Assembly (NCBI GenBank): GCA_903838055.1
Contig: CAILWV010000027.1
Span: forward strand, 1 to 57,487
Direction: 5' to 3'
From: an uncultured Bacteroidota bacterium
Lineage (GTDB): Bacteria > Bacteroidota > Bacteroidia > Flavobacteriales > Flavobacteriaceae
Length of the DNA stretch: 57,487 nucleotides
This document shows, one piece after another, positions 27,441 to 35,286 of this stretch (positions are counted from its first letter, which is position 1; every line of letters starts with the position of its first letter). The notes under the pieces are model-generated. The model was not told the DNA's origin and made no database searches. It saw only the letters and a list, made by a program, of their open reading frames with translations. The position numbers and the translations under genes were made by a program.

Positions 27441-27716
27441 TTAATAATCTTGTCTTCCAATAATGGTAATAATTTCAATATTGAAATTATTAGTATTGAA
27501 ATAAATGGTATCCACACCACAAACACAAAATCGTTCTATATTTTTATTATTTAAAACAGCTGGAAACATTAAAGGATTGGAAGCAATTTTATCAAAGCAA
27601 TCATGAAGCATCATTAGATATTTATCTGCTTGTGGCTCGCCAAATCGATAAACTCCGAATTCATAAATTCTCCACATATCTTCTTTGGCTTCACGAGTCA
27701 AAAAATAATCATTCAT
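27441..27716 (-). CDS. ParE/RelE-family toxin
   Basis: 91 residues with the compact ParE fold pattern: LTREAKEDMWRIYEFGVYRFGEPQADKYLMMLHDCFDKIASNPLMF (helices 1 and 2), then ERFCVCGVDTIYFNTN (central strands) and the terminal IEIITIIGRQDY. ParE-type toxins poison gyrase, RelE-type toxins cut mRNA; the sequence favours ParE but does not decide the target. The start overlaps the antitoxin end by eight bases, so the pair is translationally coupled with the antitoxin first. Confidence 0.88.
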   Translation of the reverse strand: MNDYFLTREAKEDMWRIYEFGVYRFGEPQADKYLMMLHDCFDKIASNPLMFPAVLNNKNIERFCVCGVDTIYFNTNNFNIEIITIIGRQDY

Positions 27717-27954
27717 TATTTAGCCGTTTTTTAAATTCAGCTAACATTTCTTCTTTCGTTTGTTTCTCTGCAAATCCACTTTTTAATCCTCTATCAATTT
27801 TCATTTGAACAAATTCATGGTACGCATCGCGCTCCCGAGCTTGTTTAATAAGATAGTTTACAGCTTCACTCTTGCTTGTAAATTCTTCTTCCATTACTTG
27901 TGCTTTTAGCCATTCATCATTTTGTTTAGCTAATGTAATACTTTGTCGAGTCAT
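27709..27954 (-). CDS. ParD-like antitoxin (ribbon-helix-helix)
   Basis: 81 residues. The N-terminus (MTRQSITLAKQNDEWLKAQVMEEEFTSKSEAVNYLIKQAR) is a ribbon-helix-helix of the ParD/CC2985 type: a beta strand followed by two helices. The C-terminal part (about 50-81), rich in Glu and Lys, is the usual flexible toxin-binding tail. It lies first in the operon and overlaps the toxin gene by eight bases. A perfect 22-base palindrome immediately upstream (27968-27989) is the likely self-repression site. Confidence 0.88.
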   Translation of the reverse strand: MTRQSITLAKQNDEWLKAQVMEEEFTSKSEAVNYLIKQARERDAYHEFVQMKIDRGLKSGFAEKQTKEEMLAEFKKRLNNE

Positions 27955-27967
27955 AACTATAATTTTA

Positions 27968-27989
27968 ATTGGTGTAAATTTACACCAAT
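27968..27989. promoter_or_regulatory. Perfect 22-base palindrome: probable ParD operator
   Basis: The half-site is ATTGGTGTAAA, exactly mirrored. It starts 14 bases upstream of the antitoxin ATG (27954). A -7-like TAAATTTA on the minus strand lies across the centre, so a bound dimer of dimers would block transcription. Confidence 0.65.
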
Positions 27990-28071
27990 ATTTTAATTTA
28001 AAAAATTTAGAAACTATATTTAACTTTTAAAAAAAATCGATTTAACATTTTACAATTAATGAACAAAAAAA

Positions 28072-29460
28072 TTACTTTACTGAATTATATACATTTTCTT
28101 TTGAATTTTCTGATAAAATATATTTATCTTCATAAGCCTTCAATTCTTTTTCTGTAATTCCACTTTTTATTAAAGTATTTTTAAAAAATTCATAATCACT
28201 TTTGACTTGTTTATCAGAGTTTAAAATTGTTCTTAACCAATTCCATACTTTTTCTTTTCCTACTTCTTTTTCTAAAGCAGTTATTAATAATGGTGCATAA
28301 TAATATCGAAATGTATTATCAACTTCATTTGCTTTTACTATTGACAAAGGCTTTGGAATAAAATCTTTTGTACTTTTTAAATAACTTTCTATTTTCTTTT
28401 TATAATTTTCTTCTCCTATTACTTCTTTTGTGGTTTGAAGGGCTAAATATTCTGTTAATCCTTCCGAAAAGAAAGATCTTAAATCGGAATTTGGACAAAA
28501 AACTGTCCCAAAATAATAATGTCCTAATTCGTGAGATATATATTCCATCATTGAAATGTTTTTAATTTTATTAGTACTTTCATTAAAAAAGGTTTTCATA
28601 TTGTACTTTTCAGGTTGAATAATTGCAATTGATGGATAAGTAACAAACATCCAACCGCTTTTCTTTGTTATAGGCGTTGAATAAATAAAAGTAACAGGGC
28701 TTCCGTATTTCATTTTTAATTTTTTCTCATAAAATCCTACAATATTATCTGTCCAATTTCCAAACTCATTTTCTTGTTCTCTATTCAAATCGGTATTTAT
28801 AAAATATGTGTTTTTGTTTTTGTTAAAATCAAACAGTCCTGCAAATAACATTAATGAGACTGCTTTATCTGATTTAAAATTTGCTGAAGTGCCATTTACT
28901 GGAGCAGAACCATTTAGATAAATTGTTTTACAATCCTCACATTTTATGGTAATGTCGTAAGTAACTTTATCAAGGGTAACGTCATTATCAATATCATTCA
29001 AGACGGGATACCAAACTGATTGTTCTGTAGCTCGTAAACTTTTTCCATTAAACGCATTAATTCCTTTATCATCTCCACTATCACTTGTTCTCAATGTATC
29101 GTTAACAACCGGAAATTTACCTGTATAATTAATTTTAAAGTCATTTGGTAAGAATCTTATTTTTTTATCTTTAGTAGGGAAATAATATTGGAATGCCTCG
29201 TCTCTTTTATCACCATCATAATATTTATTAAAGACATAATTATAATTATCAGCAGCATTTCTAAAATAACGAATATTTAACCCAACATTAAGGCAAATAC
29301 TATAATTTGTAAGTTTAGGTAAATTAGAATATTCTAAATCACTTTCAATAGTTCCATTGAGAATTGAAATTTTAACTTCTCCTTTTAAATGAGGAGTTTG
29401 TGATAAAATATCGTTGCAATTTGAAATAATTACGATAAGAATTAAGATAGTTTTTTTCAT
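28072..29460 (-). CDS. Secreted M1-like (gluzincin) metallopeptidase, divergent
   Basis: 462 residues with a signal peptide (MKKTILILIVIISNCNDILSQ). The zinc motif is complete: H310-E-L-G-H314 followed after 18 residues by E333 (SEGLTEYLA), the HExxH-x18-E pattern of M1 peptidases. N-terminal beta domain (about 25-240) resembles the saddle-like domain of M1 enzymes; the C-terminal part has a single helical domain, shorter than in full aminopeptidase N. GxMEN was not found, so aminopeptidase activity is not certain. It lies between the toxin-antitoxin pair and the second terminator copy, in the same orientation as both. Confidence 0.8.
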   Translation of the reverse strand: MKKTILILIVIISNCNDILSQTPHLKGEVKISILNGTIESDLEYSNLPKLTNYSICLNVGLNIRYFRNAADNYNYVFNKYYDGDKRDEAFQYYFPTKDKKIRFLPNDFKINYTGKFPVVNDTLRTSDSGDDKGINAFNGKSLRATEQSVWYPVLNDIDNDVTLDKVTYDITIKCEDCKTIYLNGSAPVNGTSANFKSDKAVSLMLFAGLFDFNKNKNTYFINTDLNREQENEFGNWTDNIVGFYEKKLKMKYGSPVTFIYSTPITKKSGWMFVTYPSIAIIQPEKYNMKTFFNESTNKIKNISMMEYISHELGHYYFGTVFCPNSDLRSFFSEGLTEYLALQTTKEVIGEENYKKKIESYLKSTKDFIPKPLSIVKANEVDNTFRYYYAPLLITALEKEVGKEKVWNWLRTILNSDKQVKSDYEFFKNTLIKSGITEKELKAYEDKYILSENSKENVYNSVK

Positions 29461-29507
29461 TTCTTTTTTAATTATTTTTTATAACGCAATTATTCATAGA
29501 ATAGTAT

Positions 29508-29550
29508 AATTAAAAAATCCGCTTAATCAATTGATTTAGCGGATTTTTAT
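29508..29550 (-). terminator. DedA terminator; copy 2 of the 43-base direct repeat
   Basis: 42 of 43 bases equal 27369-27411. The palindrome has one mismatch (29536 region, ATTTAG instead of ATTAAG). On the minus strand it terminates the DedA gene, whose stop lies 17 bases away. Confidence 0.8.
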
Positions 29551-29566
29551 ATTAATATATAATAGA

Positions 29567-30235
29567 TTATTTTCTCTTTTTAAGTAGTTTGATTAAAACG
29601 GGTACGGTTGTAATCAAGATGATTCCTATTACAATAATTTCGATGTAATGTTTTAAATCAATATGAAATTGAGTCTTGAACAACTCATATAAATAATGTC
29701 CAGCAAAAATCATTGTAAACGACCAAAGTGCTGATCCTAGAACATTAAAAAACATGAATTTCTTTTTATCCATTTCTACAATTCCTGCAACTACTGGAGC
29801 AAAGGTTCTAATTATTGGTAGAAAGCGGGCGAATACAATAGCTTTACTTCCGTATTTATCAAAAAAATCTTTGGATTGGAACAAGTATTTCTTTTTAAAG
29901 AAAAAAGTATCTTCTTTTTTATATAAATACGAACCGCTTTTTACCCCTACCCAATACCCCAACATATTTCCTAAAATACCCATTAAGGAAATCAGAGCGG
30001 CTAATAAGGTCACATTGATAAATCCGTTTCCAGTGGATATTTCTTTCATCAAGGACTCACTGTAAATTCCACAAAGGAAAAGCAAACTATCCCCAGGAAG
30101 AAAAAACCCTGCAAGCAAACCAGTTTCTGCAAAAACAATAAAAAGCACAACATACAAACCAATTTTTATACCGCCTATTTGCAATAGAATATAAAATTCG
30201 GGATTAAAAAGTTGTCTCCAATCAAAATGAGTCAT
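29567..30235 (-). CDS. DedA family (VTT domain) membrane protein
   Basis: 222 residues with about five hydrophobic segments. Family motifs are present: FAETGLLAGFFLPGDSLLFLCG (about 35-56), GNMLGYWVGVKSG (about 84-96) and the re-entrant FARFLPIIRTFAPVVAGIVEMD (about 135-156), with two conserved arginines. DedA proteins are linked to undecaprenyl phosphate and lipid flipping and to membrane potential homeostasis; the substrate here is not known. ATG at 30235, own promoter (30262-30292). Confidence 0.93.
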   Translation of the reverse strand: MTHFDWRQLFNPEFYILLQIGGIKIGLYVVLFIVFAETGLLAGFFLPGDSLLFLCGIYSESLMKEISTGNGFINVTLLAALISLMGILGNMLGYWVGVKSGSYLYKKEDTFFFKKKYLFQSKDFFDKYGSKAIVFARFLPIIRTFAPVVAGIVEMDKKKFMFFNVLGSALWSFTMIFAGHYLYELFKTQFHIDLKHYIEIIVIGIILITTVPVLIKLLKKRK

Positions 30236-30261
30236 ACTACTTAGGGTATTAATTAAGTGTG

Positions 30262-30292
30262 TGAAAGTAATTATATTTAAGTTTTCTCACAA
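30262..30292 (-). promoter_or_regulatory. Promoter of the DedA gene
   Basis: On the minus strand TTG (30292-30290), 20-base spacer, TACTTTCA (30269-30262), two bases off the -7 consensus. The leader would be about 20 bases. Confidence 0.45.
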
Positions 30293-30301
30293 TATTATTA
30301 T

Positions 30302-30643
30302 TTATTTTCTTTCATATTGGCAACAAGAATGCAAATTAGCATATGACTCATCGGTTGCTTTTACATCATCGGTATCATGACCAACTTTAGCCAAAGCTTT
30401 TTTTACATCCAAAAGACTTGTTTTTTCTTCGTTCAAAATCAAACTTAATTGGTGCGAATCCACATCCCAAACTGCCGATTTTACTCCTGTAACAGAGAAC
30501 GCTGCTTTTTCAATCCGTTTTTTACATAAATCACAATTGCCATTTACCTCAGTAAAATATTTAGCATTTTTATTTTTTTTATCTTGCCCTTGAGCAGAAA
30601 GGGTTACTACTAGTAACAACATTCCGAATACTATTTTTTTCAT
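30302..30643 (-). CDS. Periplasmic heavy-metal-associated (HMA) domain protein
   Basis: 113 residues with a signal peptide (MKKIVFGMLLLVVTLSAQGQ). The HMA fold follows: FTEVNGNCDLCKKRIEKAAFSVTGVKSAVWDVDSHQLSLIL, with the metal-binding C37-DL-C40 in place of the usual CxxC after GM. An extra CCQ near the end (HSCCQYERK) could add thiol ligands. HMA domains carry soft metals such as Cu(I) or Zn. It lies 19 bases downstream of the TonB-dependent receptor gene on the same strand, so the two are probably cotranscribed. Confidence 0.88.
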   Translation of the reverse strand: MKKIVFGMLLLVVTLSAQGQDKKNKNAKYFTEVNGNCDLCKKRIEKAAFSVTGVKSAVWDVDSHQLSLILNEEKTSLLDVKKALAKVGHDTDDVKATDESYANLHSCCQYERK

Positions 30644-30662
30644 TTTATTTTATTATTGAATA

Positions 30663-32669
30663 TTATTTTATTTTAAACCGTAAACCAGCATAATACATTT
30701 GCCCAAAAACTGGAGCATAGATTATTGAAGTGTCAAAATTCGAGCCAAATGGATTACTTGCTCCCAAAATGGCTTTTTCTTGGCGGTAATTTCCAATGTT
30801 TTCTCCGCCAGCATAAACCTCAAATGTTTTGGAAAACACCTTTGTAACTTGAACATTCATTACTGCAAATGAAGTTGAAAATTCAGGCAATCTATCTACA
30901 ATTACATTGGAAAAGGTAGTTGGCAATTGCTGTTTCCCCAACCAATTCAAGGTATAATCAAACTTCCATTGGTTTGCATTTGCTTTTACATGCGTTTCAT
31001 ATTCAATATTTCCAAAGAAACGATGTTTTGCCTGCAAAGGTCTTTGAAAATTTCCCGAAAGATAATCGGTTGAAATATCATAATATTTATAGGCAGTTCT
31101 TAAATTTAAATGATGAGCAATTTGGTAATTAAAATCAAGTTGCAAACTATTGGCAAATGAAGATCCTTTTAAATTATAAAATAAAACTTGCTGCGGATTT
31201 TGCATTACATCCACAATGGCTTGATTTTGAAAATCGGTGCGATAAAAATCAACCGAAGCATCAGCAGGTTTTCCGAAAAGCATAAAATTTTGAGAAAAAC
31301 TGAAGCCATAATTCCAAGCGATTTCAGGATTCAAACCATAGACTTTTCCACTGGCATCCAAAACAGAAAAAACTCTTGAACTTGCAAATAAATTTTGATT
31401 CTCGGCATAAATATTGGCAGCCCGTTTTCCTCTTCCTGCCGAAAATCGAACTACTCCTTTTGTCCATGGATTGTATCTAAGATGTAATCTCGGAGTAAAA
31501 AATGCGCCTAATCTATTATGGTAATCCAATCTTCCGCCAAGGATATAACTAAATTTATCATTGTTATCATAGGTATATTCAAAGAAACCTCCAGCCGAAT
31601 TATCAATACGACTTACATCGGTAAGGTTCACAAATTCGGCATATTTATCATACGTAAAATTCAATCCTGTTGAAAATTTGTGCATGGTATTATTTATAAT
31701 CGAATTAAAAATCAAGTTCGAATAATAACTTTGCTGTTGGATTGCATATTGGTTCAATCCAAAATAAGAATCCTGATTGTGGTTGCTGTAGGCATTTTGA
31801 ATTCCAATACTTTGATAAGGCATTCCTTTAAAAACATAACCTAGTTTGGAGGTAAAATCAAAACGGTTGGTATTGATTTCTGACCCCCAATAATTGGCAG
31901 TAAGTTTGTCTCTATTTTTATCAAATTCCAATTGTCCGGTTTGTTTTTCATCTTTCATATATTTGAAATTAATAAACGAAACCCAGCCCGTTTCTGGATT
32001 GGAATACTGCCAACGATTGACCATATTTACTTGTTTCCCTAACGGATTATCTAAAAATCCGTCGTGGTTCATATCGTTTTTGGACAAACGAGTATTCCCA
32101 TGAATATAAAAACTAGTTGCCCATTTATCAGAAACTTTTTTGTTAAAATGGGTATTCAATTCAAATCTAGAATCGGATGCGCCGTAGGCATTCAAGAAAA
32201 AAGGAATGTCTTTCATGGGCTTGATTAATTCGGTATTTATTTGACCTGAAATACTTTCATAACCGTTAACCACACTCCCTGCACCTTTAGTAATTTGGAT
32301 GTTTTCAACCCAAGTTCCAGGGGTAAATGACAATCCATAAGCTTGGGAAGCGCCACGAACCGAAGGAATATTTTCTTCGGTAATCATAAGATAAGGAGAT
32401 GTCAAACCCAACATTTTAATTTGTTTGGTCCCTGTTAAAGCATCTGCAAAATTCACATCTATTGACGGATTGGTTTCAAAACTTTCAGCAAGATTGCAAC
32501 AAGCCGCTTTTAGTAATTCTTTGCTACCCACAACCGAGGTATTGCTCGTTGTGGTAAGCGATTTTCGTATTCCTTTTTTTTCTCCTTCAACTTTCACATC
32601 TTCCAGTTTTGTTTGGGAGAAGTTCACAGAAGAAACAAATAACAATAGGAATAATGTTATCTTTTTCAT
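30663..32669 (-). CDS. TonB-dependent outer-membrane receptor, probably metal-linked
   Basis: 668 residues with a signal peptide (MKKITLFLLLFVSSVNFSQ). There is no CarboxypepD_reg domain; the plug starts directly. It has LLKAACCNLAESFETNPSIDVNFADALTGTKQIKMLGL (about 52-90), whose double Cys marks a Bacteroidota subgroup, then ITKGAGSVVNGYESISGQINTEL. The beta-barrel follows and ends in the aromatic MYYAGLRFKIK. The following HMA gene (19-base gap) and the cysteine-rich gene upstream suggest copper or another soft metal as cargo; this is inference from neighbours. Confidence 0.92.
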   Translation of the reverse strand: MKKITLFLLLFVSSVNFSQTKLEDVKVEGEKKGIRKSLTTTSNTSVVGSKELLKAACCNLAESFETNPSIDVNFADALTGTKQIKMLGLTSPYLMITEENIPSVRGASQAYGLSFTPGTWVENIQITKGAGSVVNGYESISGQINTELIKPMKDIPFFLNAYGASDSRFELNTHFNKKVSDKWATSFYIHGNTRLSKNDMNHDGFLDNPLGKQVNMVNRWQYSNPETGWVSFINFKYMKDEKQTGQLEFDKNRDKLTANYWGSEINTNRFDFTSKLGYVFKGMPYQSIGIQNAYSNHNQDSYFGLNQYAIQQQSYYSNLIFNSIINNTMHKFSTGLNFTYDKYAEFVNLTDVSRIDNSAGGFFEYTYDNNDKFSYILGGRLDYHNRLGAFFTPRLHLRYNPWTKGVVRFSAGRGKRAANIYAENQNLFASSRVFSVLDASGKVYGLNPEIAWNYGFSFSQNFMLFGKPADASVDFYRTDFQNQAIVDVMQNPQQVLFYNLKGSSFANSLQLDFNYQIAHHLNLRTAYKYYDISTDYLSGNFQRPLQAKHRFFGNIEYETHVKANANQWKFDYTLNWLGKQQLPTTFSNVIVDRLPEFSTSFAVMNVQVTKVFSKTFEVYAGGENIGNYRQEKAILGASNPFGSNFDTSIIYAPVFGQMYYAGLRFKIK

Positions 32670-32720
32670 TATCGATAATTTAATTTTTGAATTTAAAATG
32701 GTTTCTGTAGGAGTGAAAAG

Positions 32721-32776
32721 TTTTCAGACACGAATTTTACACGAATTAGTTTTAGTGGTAGATTTCACTAATTTAA
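32721..32776 (+). repeat. Dispersed decamer repeat, second locus
   Basis: ACACGAATTTT (32728-32738) and ACACGAATTAG (32739-32749) are adjacent near-copies, followed by TAGTGG and CACTAATTT. The units match those around the GxxExxY remnant (21843-21900), which includes GCACGAATTTTA. No gene lies here. The 200-base gap (32670-32870) between the TonB receptor and the HYC_CC_PP gene contains nothing else recognisable. Confidence 0.5.
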
Positions 32777-32870
32777 AAACTTCGGTTTTAGTCACGCTAT
32801 AGTTTCGTTAAGCAATAGGTATGAATCCTTTTTGCTAAACTTTTAAACTCCTAAACTTTCAAAATGAAAA

Positions 32871-33266
32871 TTATCCATAAAAGGAATATTGGCTATACAA
32901 GAGGTACAAAGGCGGGGAATTGGCATTGCAATAATAAGAAATGGATGCTTTTTGTTGGAAGTTAAAAGCATTTTTAAACACTAGTGGTTTCCATTCATTA
33001 TTCACTATATTGTAATCTACTGAAAAAGATTTTGTTGTTATTTGGTCAAATTTCTCGTTAGATTTAATAATTTTATTCTTACAACATTTGGACTTTTTTT
33101 CAATAATTCCACAACAATCTTTCTCAACTTCATGAGAATTAGTAGCGGTATTAATTGAAACAGAAGCAATTTCATCCTCACAATAATGCACGTTGAAAGA
33201 CATTCCTAAATTGGAAACCAATAGGAAAAATACTAACAATACATTGGAGTATTTTTTGAAATTCAT
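32871..33266 (-). CDS. HYC_CC_PP family protein (cysteine-rich, exported)
   Basis: 131 residues. Signal peptide (about 1-23, VLLVFFLLVSNLGMS) then the three family marks: HYC (27-29), CC (51-52, DCCG, and again KCCKNK at 61-62), and PP (NANSPPLYLL, about 118-119). The family occurs in Bacteroidota next to metal-related TonB receptors and HMA proteins, as here. Cysteines suggest metal binding; no activity is known. A -7 element TAACTTTG (33278-33271) sits so near ATG 33266 that the transcript may be leaderless. Confidence 0.8.
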   Translation of the reverse strand: MNFKKYSNVLLVFFLLVSNLGMSFNVHYCEDEIASVSINTATNSHEVEKDCCGIIEKKSKCCKNKIIKSNEKFDQITTKSFSVDYNIVNNEWKPLVFKNAFNFQQKASISYYCNANSPPLYLLYSQYSFYG

Positions 33267-33338
33267 AGTGCAAAGTTAACAAAAGGAAATTGTAATAATT
33301 AATTGTTTGTTAAAAGATTACAATTCAAACTCCTGTAC

Positions 33339-33782
33339 CTATTTCATTTTTTTCTGATAATAAAATGCAGGAATAAAAAGAATTAATAAAATAGGTTGGA
33401 TTATAAATCTTCGGATATAAAAAAGATTCATTTTGTTAGTTTCTCCAAATTTAACCAGTACAAAAAAGAAAGCTACCATGAAGATAATTCCAAAAACAGA
33501 ATATAAAAAAATGGAGAATTTCAGGATTTTGCTGTCGTTAAAAAGTAATTTAATCAACCCTAATGAAATTATCGAATTTAAATAATATCGGAATCCCAAA
33601 CTAAAGAACAACTTAATAATGTTAGTATTTGGCAATGGTAAATTCATATAATTCTTTTTGAAATAGTCCAAAAAAGGATCATAGAAAATGGTGTTTTCAA
33701 ATGCTCTAATTGCAATCAATAAAGACAGCAAAATAACTATAAAGATGACTTTGGTTTTATTTTTTAGAAGGTAATTCAGCAT
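33339..33782 (-). CDS. Exosortase F system-associated membrane protein
   Basis: 147 residues with four hydrophobic segments (about 11-27, 63-80, 88-108, 125-142). Contents match the small XrtF-associated family: RAFENTIFYDPFLDYFKKNY after the first helix. It overlaps the end of xrtF by 26 bases in another frame, so translation is coupled. The role beside XrtF is not known. Confidence 0.85.
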   Translation of the reverse strand: MLNYLLKNKTKVIFIVILLSLLIAIRAFENTIFYDPFLDYFKKNYMNLPLPNTNIIKLFFSLGFRYYLNSIISLGLIKLLFNDSKILKFSIFLYSVFGIIFMVAFFFVLVKFGETNKMNLFYIRRFIIQPILLILFIPAFYYQKKMK

Positions 33783-34314
33783 AGAAAGAATATTTATTAA
33801 CCCATACTATCCAAAGTAAAAAAACTAATCCATAAATTACTAATGGAAAAATTACATCGTGAAGCACAGAATCAAATTGTGGGAAATTATATAATGCCAT
33901 ACAAAGTAAGGCAATTCGAAATACATTAAAAACATGAATTAGCAAGCTGCCAATAATAAGGAATAATAAAGTAGGTTTTAATTTTCCGGTAAAGGCAATT
34001 ACAAAACTTACAAAAAGAATAATGACACTTATTGCATTACAGCCTTCAATAATTCGGGCTACCCATTTGCCTTTATAAAATAGTTTTACACTTGCTTCTT
34101 TAGTATTAATTCCTGTGTGAGATTGACTATCTGAGATTGAAAGCAGAAGTTTAGATTGGTTTGCAACACTTTGTGTAAAACTATCAACCTCCATTTTTTT
34201 TTCATCAAATTGATGTAAATAGGATTGGTAAATAAAAGTCAATAGTAGATAACTTGCAGCAAATTTGGCAAGGAATAACAAAAATGGCTTGAATTGAATA
34301 AGGTAATCTTTCAA
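33757..34314 (-). CDS. xrtF: Exosortase family protein XrtF
   Basis: 185 residues with several membrane helices. The exosortase catalytic triad is visible: Cys92 (EGCNAISVIILF), Arg133 (NVFRIALLCM) and His152 (LHDVIFP). XrtF is the flavobacterial exosortase, thought to process and attach proteins with a matching C-terminal tripartite signal. The accessory gene overlaps its 3' end. No exosortase target was recognised in this window. Divergent from the GAF-domain gene. Confidence 0.9.
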   Translation of the reverse strand: MKDYLIQFKPFLLFLAKFAASYLLLTFIYQSYLHQFDEKKMEVDSFTQSVANQSKLLLSISDSQSHTGINTKEASVKLFYKGKWVARIIEGCNAISVIILFVSFVIAFTGKLKPTLLFLIIGSLLIHVFNVFRIALLCMALYNFPQFDSVLHDVIFPLVIYGLVFLLWIVWVNKYSFYAELPSKK

Positions 34315-34361
34315 AATATAATTTTAACAAATTTTAGGTAAAAGTAAGAAATTGCAATGGT

Positions 34362-34369
34362 TACTTTTG
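34362..34369 (+). promoter_or_regulatory. -7 element for the GAF-domain gene
   Basis: TACTTTTG matches the consensus; ATG 34386 lies 17 bases on, giving a very short leader. No -33 TTG at a normal distance. Confidence 0.35.
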
Positions 34370-34385
34370 TAAAAAAAAGTAAAAC

Positions 34386-34844
34386 ATGAATTTTGAAGAA
34401 TTAAAGCCAAAGGTTGAAGAACTGTTGATGCAAAACGGGGTTAACAGAGACGATAAATTAAAAAATTTATGTCAGTTTTTGTCTGATTCCATTTCTTATT
34501 ACAACTGGGTTGGATTTTATTTTGCAAATCACGAAGCTAAAACCTTGCATCTTGGCCCCTACGTTGGCGCGGAAACTGACCATACTGTAATTCCGTTTGG
34601 AAAGGGAATTTGTGGTCAAGTAGCCGAATCGAACACTAACTTTGTAGTTCCTGATGTATCGGCACAAGACAATTACATTGCGTGTAGTTTTACTGTAAAG
34701 TCGGAGATTGTTGTTCCATTATTTGTAAATGGAATAAATATTGGGCAAATAGATATCGACTCACATATTATAGATCCATTCACCGAAAAGGACGAGCGTT
34801 TTTTAGAATTTGTAAATCAAGAAGTTGCAAAACTTTTTATGTAA
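34386..34844 (+). CDS. GAF-domain protein, probable free methionine-(R)-sulfoxide reductase
   Basis: 152 residues, one GAF domain. The fRMsr hallmarks are seen: YYNWVGFYF, LHLGPYVGAETDHTVIPFGKGICGQVAESN, FVVPDVSAQDNYIACSFTVKSEIVVPLF, and IGQIDIDS. Cys in GICG and in YIAC correspond to the resolving and catalytic positions of the family. The usual third cysteine (about ten residues before GICG) is not obvious (GAETDHT). It would reduce free Met-R-sulfoxide. Divergent from xrtF; upstream of rpsO. Confidence 0.85.
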   Translation: MNFEELKPKVEELLMQNGVNRDDKLKNLCQFLSDSISYYNWVGFYFANHEAKTLHLGPYVGAETDHTVIPFGKGICGQVAESNTNFVVPDVSAQDNYIACSFTVKSEIVVPLFVNGINIGQIDIDSHIIDPFTEKDERFLEFVNQEVAKLFM

Positions 34845-34919
34845 ATTCCGATTTTAAAAACCAAATTCACATTGCTAATAGCCCATTTTTCTATCCAATA
34901 GAATTTGGAATTTAAAGTA

Positions 34920-34949
34920 TTGGAATTTAAAAATTAAATAGTATCTTTG
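34920..34949 (+). promoter_or_regulatory. Promoter of rpsO
   Basis: TTG (34920-34922), exactly 19 bases, TATCTTTG (34942-34949): a textbook Bacteroidota promoter. The leader (about 34951-35005) starts CACCCGAA and can form a hairpin with arms GAATAA/TTATTC (34955-34975 region), which could be used for S15 autoregulation. Confidence 0.8.
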
Positions 34950-35005
34950 CACCCGAATAAGGAGAAACTTTATTCATACATAATAATCATTTAAATAATA
35001 TTGGA

Positions 35006-35275
35006 ATGTATTTAACTAAAGAAACAAAAGCTGAAATCTTCGCTAAACACGGAGGGAAAGCTGAAAACACAGGTTCAACAGAAGGTCAAGTAGCACTTTT
35101 CACTTTTAGAATCTCTCACTTAACAGAGCATTTGAAAAAAAATCGTCACGATTATAATACAGAGCGCTCGTTAGTACTTTTGGTAGGTAAAAGAAGAAGT
35201 CTTTTAGATTATTTAAAGAAAAAAGATGTTGTAAAATATCGTGAGTTAATTAAAGAATTAGGTATTAGAAAATAA
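35006..35275 (+). CDS. rpsO: Small ribosomal subunit protein uS15
   Basis: 89 residues, exact family length. Typical blocks: TGSTEGQVALFTFRISHLTEHLKKNRHDYNTERSLVLLVGKRRSLLDYLKKKD and the end YRELIKELGIRK. It binds 16S rRNA early in 30S assembly. Followed by a terminator and then pnp, the same order as in many bacteria. Confidence 0.98.
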   Translation: MYLTKETKAEIFAKHGGKAENTGSTEGQVALFTFRISHLTEHLKKNRHDYNTERSLVLLVGKRRSLLDYLKKKDVVKYRELIKELGIRK

Positions 35276-35286
35276 TACTAGAAAAT

